From Verrucomicrobiota bacterium (GTDB taxonomy: Bacteria; Verrucomicrobiota; Verrucomicrobiia; Limisphaerales; SIBE01), in contig JAIPJX010000046.1 of assembly GCA_021733945.1 (NCBI GenBank), forward strand, positions 1 to 32,082: a stretch of 32,082 bases of DNA, in the 5' to 3' direction. A model generated the notes under the pieces. That model saw nothing but the letters and a program-made list of their open reading frames with translations, was not told the DNA's origin and searched no databases. Position 1 is the stretch's first letter, and every line of letters begins with the position of its first letter. Of the stretch, positions 1-8,268 are shown piece after piece. A program made the translations under genes and the position numbers.

Positions 1-250
1 TCCCGGTGAGCGGTCAGGGATCTGGACCTCGGGTGGCCCACGGCTCAGCGAGACGCTTCGCCCTACCGCCGAGGGGACGGGGAAAGGTAGCGCGAACCGT
101 CCCGGTGAGCTTCCCCTGCATCTTAATCCGTGGTCCTCCCTGAAATCCGTGGTTAAATCCCCATTCCCTGCAACCCGGCTCGCCGGGACGGTTCGCGCTA
201 CCCAAAAGCGGCAGAGGACTACCGCCGTCCAGGACGCTTCGCCTTGGTGG
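1..250. repeat. REP-like mosaic of inverted and direct repeats
   Basis: A 25-base arm at 86-110 (starting ggtagcgcgaaccgtcccgg) is repeated inverted at 178-202 with a single mismatch; the inner 20 bases are a perfect inverted match. The sequence tcccggtgagc at 100-110 recurs directly at 1-11, so another copy is cut by the window edge. The element gacgcttcgcc occurs at 52-62 and 233-243, and ctaccgcc at 63-70 and 219-226. A small stem-loop lies at 208-225 (gcggcag / ctaccgc, loop agga, one G-T pair). The short phrase aatccgtggt occurs at about 125-134 and 145-153. This dense repetition looks like an intergenic repetitive palindrome cluster rather than coding DNA. That it is a REP family dispersed around the genome is inferred and cannot be tested inside this window. 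Confidence 0.65.
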
Positions 251-385
251 GGGGCGCGCACTCAACTTCGTTCGTCATCGACGAAGAATTCTGTCATGCA
301 CCCTCGCCCCGCCACGCCAGGCCAATTTTCTTTGACACTCGCGGGTCGGCCCGTAGGCTTTTTCGAGCGTCAACCCAACCCTGCT
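251..385. other. Leader region before the giant secreted protein; no gene seen
   Basis: The reading frame of the following gene stays open from a GTG at 149, and an in-frame ATG lies at 296. The stretch encodes a poorly protein-like segment that continues out of the repeat cluster, while a convincing signal peptide starts only at 386. I see no clear promoter or ribosome binding site here. Confidence 0.4.
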
Positions 386-3300
386 ATGCCCAAATCGATC
401 AAGCCAGCCTCGAATCGCCGTTCTTCACAACTTCCAGTCATCCTCACCATGATGGTTCTGGCGTTGGCTCCAATCGCACACCCGGCCTTTGCTCAAATTC
501 GTTCGGAAGGCAGGACATCACCCGTGATCCCGGGCAGACTCAGAAGCTTCGACGCCCTTGCACGAACCACCGAGGCCGTATCCAGTTCAGAAGACGGGCA
601 ATTCCTGACGCCTTATATGGAGGCTCCGGAAACGCTCTTCACACCTCCAATCGGTAAAGCAAACAGCTCGGCACCCCGGACCCGGATTTCGCGCAGAGCG
701 GTGCCCCCCACCCTGGGCACCCCACTGCCCCGATCCAGCTTCATGGCGCTCGAAGACAACGATCGCGCAATTCCACCGGACACACAGGGTGCCATCGGAC
801 CCAATCACCTCATGACCACCCTCAACTCCCAGGTGCGCATCCAGAGCCGGACCGGGGCGACCATCAGCACCGTGTCCCTGCGCCAGTTCTGGACCAATCT
901 GGTCGACAACGTGGAGGACACCTTCGACCCCAGAGTCCATTACGACATCCAGGCAGGGCGCTGGATCTTTATTACCATTGCGAACGGGCGCAGTGTCGAT
1001 TCGGCCGTACTGGCCGCCGTTTCTGAAACCAGCGACCCCACCGGGAATTGGTACGGATTTAAGATTCCAGGGGATCCCGACGGACTCTACTGGGCGGATT
1101 TTCCGTACATCGGAGTGAACTCCAAATGGATCGCAGTGAGCACGACCCTGTTCAGTGTGAGCGCCAACAAATTCGGCCTTTCGAGGATCTATCTCCTGAA
1201 CAAGGACAGTGTCTACTCGAACGGGGCCGTGCCCTTCGCCGTAAAATCCTTCGACGATGAAGGCGGTTCAAATCTCTCGCCCTCGATTGACTACGACGGC
1301 AATCAGCCCAACCTCTACCTGGTAAGTTCCTTCAATGGAAATTCCTCTGGCAAGGGGTTCCTGCGCCTCTGCACCATTGAAGGCGCGATCGGTTCGGAGG
1401 TCTACACCGGCGGCACGGAGTTTCCGGCCGTCTCCTCCACGTGGGGTGCCCGTTCCAGCCCCCAGGATATTGCCCCACAGTTGGGCACGGACTCGAGGAT
1501 CAACAATGGCGACCACCGGATTTCCAGCAGCATTGCCCTGCGAAACGGCGCGCTCTGGTTCTGTCACAATGTATTTCTTCCGGCCGATGTCCCCACCCGA
1601 AGCTCGATCCAATGGTGGGAACTGGATCTCACCGGAGGCATCCGTCAGTTCGGCAGGATCGACGATCCGAGCGGCAGCCGTTTCTATGCCTTCCCAAGTC
1701 TGGCGGTCAACAAGAACAACGACCTCCTGATTGGCTACTCCCGCTTCGCCGCAGACCAGTTCGCCAGCGCCAATTACTCCTTTCGGGCAGCCACCGACCC
1801 GATCGAAACCCTCAGGGCCGACACCGTGCTCAAGGAAGGCGAAGCTGCTTATGTGAAGGATTTCGGCGGAACCCGAAACCGCTGGGGTGATTACAGCAGC
1901 ACGGTCGTAGATCCCGCGAACGAAATTGATCTCTGGACACTCCAGCAATATGCGGCCTCGCCCGCAAACACCTGGGGCACCTGGTGGGGCCGGTTCGCGC
2001 TGGAAGCTGGCGGAGTTCCCCCGGCGATCACCTCACTCAACCCAGCCAGCGGAGGCGTCGGAACCGTTGTAACCCTCTCCGGCAGCAAGTTCATCGATAC
2101 CACCGGCGTCACGTTCAACGGCGTCAAAGCTTCCTCATTCCAGATAGAATCCTCCAGTCGCCTCATCGCAACCGTGCCCGCAGGCGCCACCACCGGACCG
2201 ATCACGGTCTCCACCCTGGACGGCACGGCTACCAGCCCCTCCAGTTTCTCCGTGCTGCCAACCCCGTCGATTACCAGCTTCTTCCCAAACCGGGGCGCTG
2301 CCAACGCCAGCGTGCAGATTTCCGGCCTCAATTTTGGAGGAACCACGGCGGTGCAGTTCAACTCCATCGGTTCACCCGCCTTCACCGTCGATTCCGCCTC
2401 CCAAATCACCGCGCAGGTGCCGGACAACGCGACCACCGGATCCATCACGGTAACCACGCCCAGCGGAACCACCACCAGCAGCGCCGCTTTCACCGTCACC
2501 CTCGAACCTGCCATCTCCAGTGTTTCCCCCCTCAAACTGGCCGCCGGCGGAACCGTGGTGATCCTGGGAGCGAACTTCACGGATGCCACCGCCGTGATTT
2601 TCGCCGGTCAGAACGCCGCCGAGTTTGCAGTCGACTCGATCACACAAATCTCAGCAACCCTCCCGCCGGGTGCCACAGGCGGCACCATCGAAGTGATCAC
2701 ACCCCATGGCAACGCCTCCAGCACCAGCTCCTTCCTTGTGGTGTCTGAACCCGCCATCAGTTCTTTCACGCCCACCGATGGCCTCGTCGGAACCAGCGTC
2801 ACCATCACCGGGTCCAACCTTGACGAAGTCACTCAAATTCTTTTTGGTCAATCGAGCGATCCCAATTTCGCCATCGATTCGTCCCGCCAGATTACGGCCC
2901 GCGTTCCCCCGGGCACCACAACGGGCCTTATCCGGGCAGTGAGCCCGGGCGGCACGGCAACCAGCCTCGAACCTTTCGTCGTGGTTCAACCTCCGGCAAA
3001 TGATCTGTTCGCGAACCCCACCCTCCTGGAAGGAACCTCAGGCACTCTGTCCGGAAGCAATGTTGCCGCCACCAAGGAGATCGGAGAACCGGACCACGCG
3101 GACAGCACCGGTGGCCGTTCGGTCTGGTACAGCTGGACCGCTCCCTCGGCCGGCTCCTGGAACATTCACACCACAGGCAGCGCGATCGACACCACTCTGG
3201 CGGTCTACACCGGCTCGACCGTCGATGCTCTGACTCTGGTGGCCTCCAACGACGACGCCGATGACCAAACGGTGAACAGCAGCATTGTATTCTCAGCTAC

Positions 3301-5788
3301 GGCCGGGACCCTCTACCATGTTGCCGTAGCCGGATTCCGCGACACATCCGGCACCATCGAACTGTCATGGATCAACGTCGCCGCCAGCCCGGTCATTGAC
3401 CGAATCGTCCCACAGAGCGGTCCCCCCGGCGGAACCGTCCTCCTCCTCGGAGCCAACTTCACCCAGGGAGCCGAAATCAAATTCAACACCCAACCCGTCA
3501 CCGAGTTCACCGTGGAATCTCCCAACCGCATCTCGGTTCGGGTCCCGGCAGAGGCCACCACCGGGCCCGTCAGCATCACCACGCCGCAGGGAAATGCCAA
3601 CAGCAGCACCCCGTTTACGGTCACGGCTCCCGTGGCGAACGACTTGTTCGCCAACGCCCTCACCATCGAGGGCAGTTCCGGCAACCTCACCGGCAACAAT
3701 TCAGGCGCCACCTTCGAACCCGGCGAACCAGCCCACGCGGATGCCCCCGCCTTTAAGTCGCTCTGGTATCGATGGACCGCCCCGGAGAACGGCATCTGGA
3801 CCTTCGACACGCTTGGCAGCGCATTCGACACCACCCTTGCGGTTTATACCGGCAACACGCTGCCCGAACTGCTTCTGGTCATCAGCAATGACGACGCCCA
3901 GGGCAGCACCTCCAGCAGTGTCTCCTTTGTCGCCTTTGCCAATTCGGACTATCACATTGCCGTGGATGGTTTCGGCGACGCTTCCGGCAGTCTCGGGCTG
4001 AACTGGACCTTCTCCGGGGATCTTCCGCAAATCACCTCGTTCGCTCCCGTTCGCGCCGCCACCGGCGCCACCATTGCCATGACAGGGAAAAACTTCACCG
4101 CCGAAACCGCCGTCCATTTCAACGACCTTGCAGCGACATCCGTCTCGTTCAGCTCGGAGTCCGAACTCACGGTGATTGTCCCCGCGGGTGCCACGACCGG
4201 GCCCATTCGCGTGACCACCCCCCGCGGCAATGTTCTCAGTGCGACCTACTTCGTAGTCACCAACTCCGATGCCCCCGCCAACGACCTGTTCTCCTCCGCA
4301 CAACAGATGACTGGGGCAGCCTGGGTCGTCAACAGTCGAACCGTCTCAGCCAGCAAGGAACCCGGCGAACCGGATCACGCGGATGATCCCGGCGGCAGAT
4401 CCATCTGGTACCGCTGGACCGCTCCCGAGACCGCTTCCTACACGGTCGCTTCCCACGGCAGCAGCCTCGACACCACGCTTGCCATCTACACCGGGGACAC
4501 TCTGGATGCCCTGAAACTGATTACCGCCAGCGACGATGCCGACGGCGTGGCCACCAGCAAGACCAATTTCCGTGCTGTCGCTGGCACCGAATACCGGATT
4601 GCCCTGGACGGCTACGGAGGAGTCACCGGCTCGGTGATCCTCAAGCTCGTACCCACAGCCCCCTCAACCGAGGTCTTCTCCAGTGGTTTTGAATCTTCCG
4701 AAGGCTATACGCTCGATCAACCCCTGGTCGGCCAGAGTGGCTGGAACCGATCCGGTGCGGGCGACAATCTTGTAATACAGAACCCCGCTTTCGGCCCGGG
4801 CCAACAGGCACGAATCGGCTTTTCCACCGAGGGTGACACACGCCGTTTTTCAGTCTGGCATCCGTTGACCAACTCCCTGCCCGTTGTCGAGTTTACAGTA
4901 TCCCTGATGATCGTGCCGCCCACCAACAACGAATACGATTTCTTCGATTGGTCCGTCTTCAACCTCGATGGAAAACACCTGTTTTCGATCGACTTCGATG
5001 TGTTTGGCCTCTTCGTGAGCTACGAACTGGACGACGGAGAAGGCCTTCTTCTCTCCAATGTCGAGTTCGAAACCGGTCGCGTTTATCAGCTCAAACTCTC
5101 CATGGACTTCCGGAACAACAGCTGGAGCGCGTCCCTCGACGAAAACCTCATCGCGGACAACCAGGTCATCTCCTCCACAGGCGCGGCGCTCAATCTCGGG
5201 TTCATCGACGCTGTCTGGTTCATGGATGAAACACCTGGGAACAACGTCATGATTTTCGACGATTATCTGGTCACTGCGAAACCCAATTCCCCGCCCGTGA
5301 TCCTGGCGCACCCGGCCACCCAATCGGTTTCCAGGGGCAGTCAGGCGGTCTTTGGCGTGACCACCCGCGGCACCGAACCGATCGCCTACCAGTGGAAACT
5401 CGACGGTCGAAACCTCGCCGGCGCTACAAACGCCGTACTGGTCTTGAACAACGTCCTTCCCACGGTTCATTCGGGCACCTACACGGCCGAGGCCAGCAAC
5501 GCCTTCGGCAGCACCACAAGCCAACCCGCCACCCTGACCGTCAACGTCCCCCAACCGCCCCAGACCGTTTTCCTCGAGCTCAGCGCTTCCAAACCGCAGG
5601 CCGACGGCACCGTGCCGTTGACCCTGAAAAGCACAACGGGCCTCCGTTTCTCCATTCAGGTCTCAACGGATCTCATCAACTGGACCGAGATCACTTCGGG
5701 CGTTAACACCGAGGGACTGTTCCTGTTCAACGACCCTGAGACTCAGGGATATCCAGAACGTTTTTTCCGGGCCCTCCAGATCCCCTGA
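386..5788 (+). CDS. Giant secreted IPT/TIG- and PPC-repeat protein
   Basis: About 1800 residues from the ATG at 386, chosen because a clean Sec signal peptide follows (RR-rich start, hydrophobic core, cleavage near AFA-Q at 36/37). Upstream in-frame starts (149, 296) would prepend sequence encoded by the repeat cluster. Order of modules: an unnamed N-terminal region (about 115-545) with repeated beta-rich, WYGF/WIFI-like segments; four IPT/TIG domains (about 545-868), each ending in a TTGxIxVxTPxG-type signature; then alternating PPC-like (870-996), TIG (1002-1082), PPC-like (1083-1210), TIG (1213-1293), PPC-like (1297-1422); a lectin/LamG-like beta sandwich (about 1430-1632); an Ig-like domain (1635-1724, ending SGTYTAEASN-like); and a C-terminal 'STDLINWT...RFFRA' module. 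The PPC-like copies share GEPDHAD, WYxWTAP and LAVYTG motifs. No catalytic residues are recognised. A cell-surface or released binding/adhesion role is inferred from architecture only. The VOC gene follows after 40 bases. Confidence 0.85.
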   Translation: MPKSIKPASNRRSSQLPVILTMMVLALAPIAHPAFAQIRSEGRTSPVIPGRLRSFDALARTTEAVSSSEDGQFLTPYMEAPETLFTPPIGKANSSAPRTRISRRAVPPTLGTPLPRSSFMALEDNDRAIPPDTQGAIGPNHLMTTLNSQVRIQSRTGATISTVSLRQFWTNLVDNVEDTFDPRVHYDIQAGRWIFITIANGRSVDSAVLAAVSETSDPTGNWYGFKIPGDPDGLYWADFPYIGVNSKWIAVSTTLFSVSANKFGLSRIYLLNKDSVYSNGAVPFAVKSFDDEGGSNLSPSIDYDGNQPNLYLVSSFNGNSSGKGFLRLCTIEGAIGSEVYTGGTEFPAVSSTWGARSSPQDIAPQLGTDSRINNGDHRISSSIALRNGALWFCHNVFLPADVPTRSSIQWWELDLTGGIRQFGRIDDPSGSRFYAFPSLAVNKNNDLLIGYSRFAADQFASANYSFRAATDPIETLRADTVLKEGEAAYVKDFGGTRNRWGDYSSTVVDPANEIDLWTLQQYAASPANTWGTWWGRFALEAGGVPPAITSLNPASGGVGTVVTLSGSKFIDTTGVTFNGVKASSFQIESSSRLIATVPAGATTGPITVSTLDGTATSPSSFSVLPTPSITSFFPNRGAANASVQISGLNFGGTTAVQFNSIGSPAFTVDSASQITAQVPDNATTGSITVTTPSGTTTSSAAFTVTLEPAISSVSPLKLAAGGTVVILGANFTDATAVIFAGQNAAEFAVDSITQISATLPPGATGGTIEVITPHGNASSTSSFLVVSEPAISSFTPTDGLVGTSVTITGSNLDEVTQILFGQSSDPNFAIDSSRQITARVPPGTTTGLIRAVSPGGTATSLEPFVVVQPPANDLFANPTLLEGTSGTLSGSNVAATKEIGEPDHADSTGGRSVWYSWTAPSAGSWNIHTTGSAIDTTLAVYTGSTVDALTLVASNDDADDQTVNSSIVFSATAGTLYHVAVAGFRDTSGTIELSWINVAASPVIDRIVPQSGPPGGTVLLLGANFTQGAEIKFNTQPVTEFTVESPNRISVRVPAEATTGPVSITTPQGNANSSTPFTVTAPVANDLFANALTIEGSSGNLTGNNSGATFEPGEPAHADAPAFKSLWYRWTAPENGIWTFDTLGSAFDTTLAVYTGNTLPELLLVISNDDAQGSTSSSVSFVAFANSDYHIAVDGFGDASGSLGLNWTFSGDLPQITSFAPVRAATGATIAMTGKNFTAETAVHFNDLAATSVSFSSESELTVIVPAGATTGPIRVTTPRGNVLSATYFVVTNSDAPANDLFSSAQQMTGAAWVVNSRTVSASKEPGEPDHADDPGGRSIWYRWTAPETASYTVASHGSSLDTTLAIYTGDTLDALKLITASDDADGVATSKTNFRAVAGTEYRIALDGYGGVTGSVILKLVPTAPSTEVFSSGFESSEGYTLDQPLVGQSGWNRSGAGDNLVIQNPAFGPGQQARIGFSTEGDTRRFSVWHPLTNSLPVVEFTVSLMIVPPTNNEYDFFDWSVFNLDGKHLFSIDFDVFGLFVSYELDDGEGLLLSNVEFETGRVYQLKLSMDFRNNSWSASLDENLIADNQVISSTGAALNLGFIDAVWFMDETPGNNVMIFDDYLVTAKPNSPPVILAHPATQSVSRGSQAVFGVTTRGTEPIAYQWKLDGRNLAGATNAVLVLNNVLPTVHSGTYTAEASNAFGSTTSQPATLTVNVPQPPQTVFLELSASKPQADGTVPLTLKSTTGLRFSIQVSTDLINWTEITSGVNTEGLFLFNDPETQGYPERFFRALQIP

Positions 5789-5828
5789 ACCCGCGCTCAC
5801 AATCCAGAAACAACAAACAAATCCTCCT

Positions 5829-6611
5829 ATGAGATCGATCCTGCTTGCCCTCCTCCTCCTCCCAACCGTGCTGGCACAGCTGCCCCCCGGAAACGAAAAA
5901 GGAGTCGCCATGGGCCACCTCCACTTTCTTGTCACAGACATCGATGTTCACAAAAAAATCTGGATCGACGTCCTTGGTGCCGAAACCGTGAAGGCCGGCC
6001 CTCTCGAGCTTTACCAATTCCCGGGAGTTCAGATCGCCCTGCGCAAGGGAACCCCGTCCGGTGGCAACGCGGGAACCGTGCTCGATCATCTCGGGTTCAA
6101 AGTCAAGGACCTCGACACCGCGAAAACCAGGCTCACCGCAGCCGGGGCAACCGTCCTGAGCGAAAACCCCGGCACCCGCCAGATGTTCATCCTTCTCCCG
6201 GATGCCATCAAGATCGAGTTCACAGAGGACAAATCCCTCGCGCAACCCGTGGTGCATCATCATATCCACTTCGCCACTCCGCACATCGACGAACAACGCG
6301 CCTGGTATGAAAAGACATTCGGCGCAACCCTCGTCATGGCCGGCCGATTCAAGGCTGCCGATGTCCCCGGCGTAAACCTCCGATGGAATCCCGCCGAGAA
6401 ACCCCTCCCCGGAATCAAGGGATGCAGCGTGGATCACATCGGGTTCGAAGTGAAAAACCTGGAGGCATTCTGCAAACAGCTCGAAGCCCAGGGCGTCAAA
6501 TTCGATCTCTCTTTTCGCCACATCGATTCGCTCGGACTGAGCATCGCATTCTTCACCGATCCCTGGGGCGTCTACATCGAACTCACCGAAGGATTGGCCG
6601 GCTTGAAATAG
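5829..6611 (+). CDS. Exported two-domain VOC (glyoxalase-fold) protein
   Basis: 260 residues. Two vicinal-oxygen-chelate domains in tandem: the first (about 30-135) opens with a GHLHFLVTD segment and contains LDHLGFKVKDL; the second (about 140-256) opens with HHHIHFATP, contains VDHIGFEVKNL and ends with VYIELTEG. The paired His and Glu residues at these places are the usual VOC metal ligands, so a metal-dependent lyase, isomerase, dioxygenase or resistance-type activity is possible, but the substrate cannot be read from sequence. The N-terminus (MRSILLALLLLPTVLAQ) is a short Sec signal peptide, unusual because most VOC enzymes are cytosolic. No Shine-Dalgarno precedes the ATG; the upstream bases are instead cctcct. 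It may be co-transcribed with the giant protein 40 bases upstream. Confidence 0.85.
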   Translation: MRSILLALLLLPTVLAQLPPGNEKGVAMGHLHFLVTDIDVHKKIWIDVLGAETVKAGPLELYQFPGVQIALRKGTPSGGNAGTVLDHLGFKVKDLDTAKTRLTAAGATVLSENPGTRQMFILLPDAIKIEFTEDKSLAQPVVHHHIHFATPHIDEQRAWYEKTFGATLVMAGRFKAADVPGVNLRWNPAEKPLPGIKGCSVDHIGFEVKNLEAFCKQLEAQGVKFDLSFRHIDSLGLSIAFFTDPWGVYIELTEGLAGLK

Positions 6612-6623
6612 TCCTCCTCTCCG

Positions 6624-6671
6624 GGTTGCGTCGCGCAACCACGTGCGCGGCACGGACGGATTCCGTGCCGC
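6624..6671. terminator. Double hairpin between convergent genes
   Basis: Two perfect stem-loops sit back to back: ggttgcg/cgcaacc with loop tcg (6624-6640), and gcggcacgga/tccgtgccgc with loop cggat (6647-6671). They lie between the stop of the VOC gene and the stop of the DUF1501 gene on the other strand, a position suited to a bidirectional terminator. No T-run follows on either strand, so factor-independent termination is not assured, and a REP-like palindrome is the alternative reading. Confidence 0.5.
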
Positions 6672-6732
6672 CGCCTCTGCCCTGCGACAGGTCCGCCGGA
6701 GTCCCCGCTCTTTCCCTGCAACCTTCCGACGA

Positions 6733-8211
6733 TCAGGCCAGAACTTCCCGGACAACGTTTCCGCTCACATCCGTCAACCGCCGTTCCAGTCCGTTGTGGT
6801 AATACGTCAACCGCTCGTGATCAAGCCCGAGCAGATGAAGAATCGTGGCGTGGAAATCGTGCACCGTCACCACATCCGTCACCGCCCGGTAGCCGAACTC
6901 GTCCGTGGCTCCGTGACTGAACCCCTTCTTGACGCCCGCCCCCGCGAACCAGCAGGTAAATCCGCTCGGATTGTGATCCCGCCCCTGGGCTCCCTTTTGG
7001 AAGGTGGGCATTCGACCAAACTCCGTGCACCATACCACCAGTGTCTCCTCCAACAAACCGCGCTGCTTCAGGTCAATGAGCAAGCCTGCCGTTGGCTTGT
7101 CAAAAACCGCGCCGTGCAACCCGTACTGTTCGGCCAGCTGTTTGTGTCCATCCCAGTTGCTCACTCCTTCGCCCCCGGTCTGATAGGCCCCGTTGAACAA
7201 CTGCACAAACCGAACCCCCTTCTCGATCAACCGTCGCGCCAGAATGCAGTTGCGCCCATACGCCGCTCGAATGTCCGCCGCCTTCGATCCCGCGTCGTTC
7301 GCCCCGTATAAACGCAAAATCGATTCCGGTTCCCGGGAAATATCCGCCACTTCCGGAATGGTCAGCTGCATCCGGGCTGCCAGCTCGTAACTCGCTATCC
7401 GGGCCGCCAACTGGGTGTCTCCCGGAAAACGCTCCGCATGCCTCTCGTTCAGGCGCTGCAGAAACACACGGGTCTCCCGATCGGCATCGGCACCGATCCG
7501 GCCCGGCCTCGCCAGATTCCGGATCGGTTTCGAAGCATTAAAATCGGTCCCCTGAAACGACGCCGGGAGGAACCCGGGTGCCCAGTTGTTTACACTGTTC
7601 TGAGGTTTGCCGCGCGGATCCGGAATGGCCACATACGCAGGCAGGCTCTGATCTTCGCTCCCCAGCGCGTAGGTCACCCAGGCACCCATGCTCGGAAACC
7701 CGTCGAGGGTGTAACCCGTCGACATATAATTCTCCCCGGGACCGTGCGTATTCGTCTTGCCCTGCATCGAGTGGATAAAACACAGTTCATCGGCCAGACC
7801 ACCCAGATGCGGCACCAGATCGGAAATCAGTTTTCCAGACTGGCCCCGCGGCCGAAATTCCCAGGGACTCTTGGCAAGCCCTCCCTGCTCGCCCTGGAAC
7901 GTGATCAGCTTGCCTCCGCCGGGCATCGGTTGCCCGTGGCGACGGATCAACTCCGGCTTGTAGTCGAACGTGTCCAGATGGCTGCACGCACCGCTGCAAA
8001 AAATCACAAGCACGTTCTTGGCGCGCGCCGTGATCTGAGGCGACCGCGGCGCGTACGGACTGCCCGGCGGGATCTCAGGTCGAAAGGTTTCTTTCCCCGA
8101 AATACCCGCACCCAACAGACCCTGCCGCTTCAGCAGATGCGTCAAAGCGATGGCACCCAACCCAAGACCGGTGTCGGATAGAAAACGGCGGCGATCAAGC
8201 AATTGGTGCAT
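6733..8211 (-). CDS. DUF1501 protein, Tat-exported
   Basis: 492 residues from the ATG at 8211; the TTG two codons upstream (8217) is a less likely start. A twin-arginine signal (RRRFLSDTG, residues 7-15, followed by a hydrophobic GLGLGAIAL stretch) predicts Tat export of a folded protein. Family landmarks are present: an early [12 protein letters not shown] segment, NWDGHKQL near the middle, and TEFGRMP followed by GRDHNP in the C-terminal third. DUF1501 proteins are related to the alkaline phosphatase/sulfatase superfamily; their substrate is not established. It is the last gene of a minus-strand unit, 57 bases after the DUF1549/DUF1553 gene, a pairing seen repeatedly in Planctomycetes and Verrucomicrobia. 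A role in extracytoplasmic processing together with that partner is inference. Confidence 0.92.
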   Translation of the reverse strand: MHQLLDRRRFLSDTGLGLGAIALTHLLKRQGLLGAGISGKETFRPEIPPGSPYAPRSPQITARAKNVLVIFCSGACSHLDTFDYKPELIRRHGQPMPGGGKLITFQGEQGGLAKSPWEFRPRGQSGKLISDLVPHLGGLADELCFIHSMQGKTNTHGPGENYMSTGYTLDGFPSMGAWVTYALGSEDQSLPAYVAIPDPRGKPQNSVNNWAPGFLPASFQGTDFNASKPIRNLARPGRIGADADRETRVFLQRLNERHAERFPGDTQLAARIASYELAARMQLTIPEVADISREPESILRLYGANDAGSKAADIRAAYGRNCILARRLIEKGVRFVQLFNGAYQTGGEGVSNWDGHKQLAEQYGLHGAVFDKPTAGLLIDLKQRGLLEETLVVWCTEFGRMPTFQKGAQGRDHNPSGFTCWFAGAGVKKGFSHGATDEFGYRAVTDVVTVHDFHATILHLLGLDHERLTYYHNGLERRLTDVSGNVVREVLA

Positions 8212-8268
8212 AAGCAAATCGAAGGATGAGAACCGTTCCTGTCTGGAACGTACGCTGTCTCATCGGGT

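Noticed and set aside
149-385. GTG start for the giant secreted protein
   Set aside because: It would translate the repeat cluster and place about 79 residues before a normal signal peptide.
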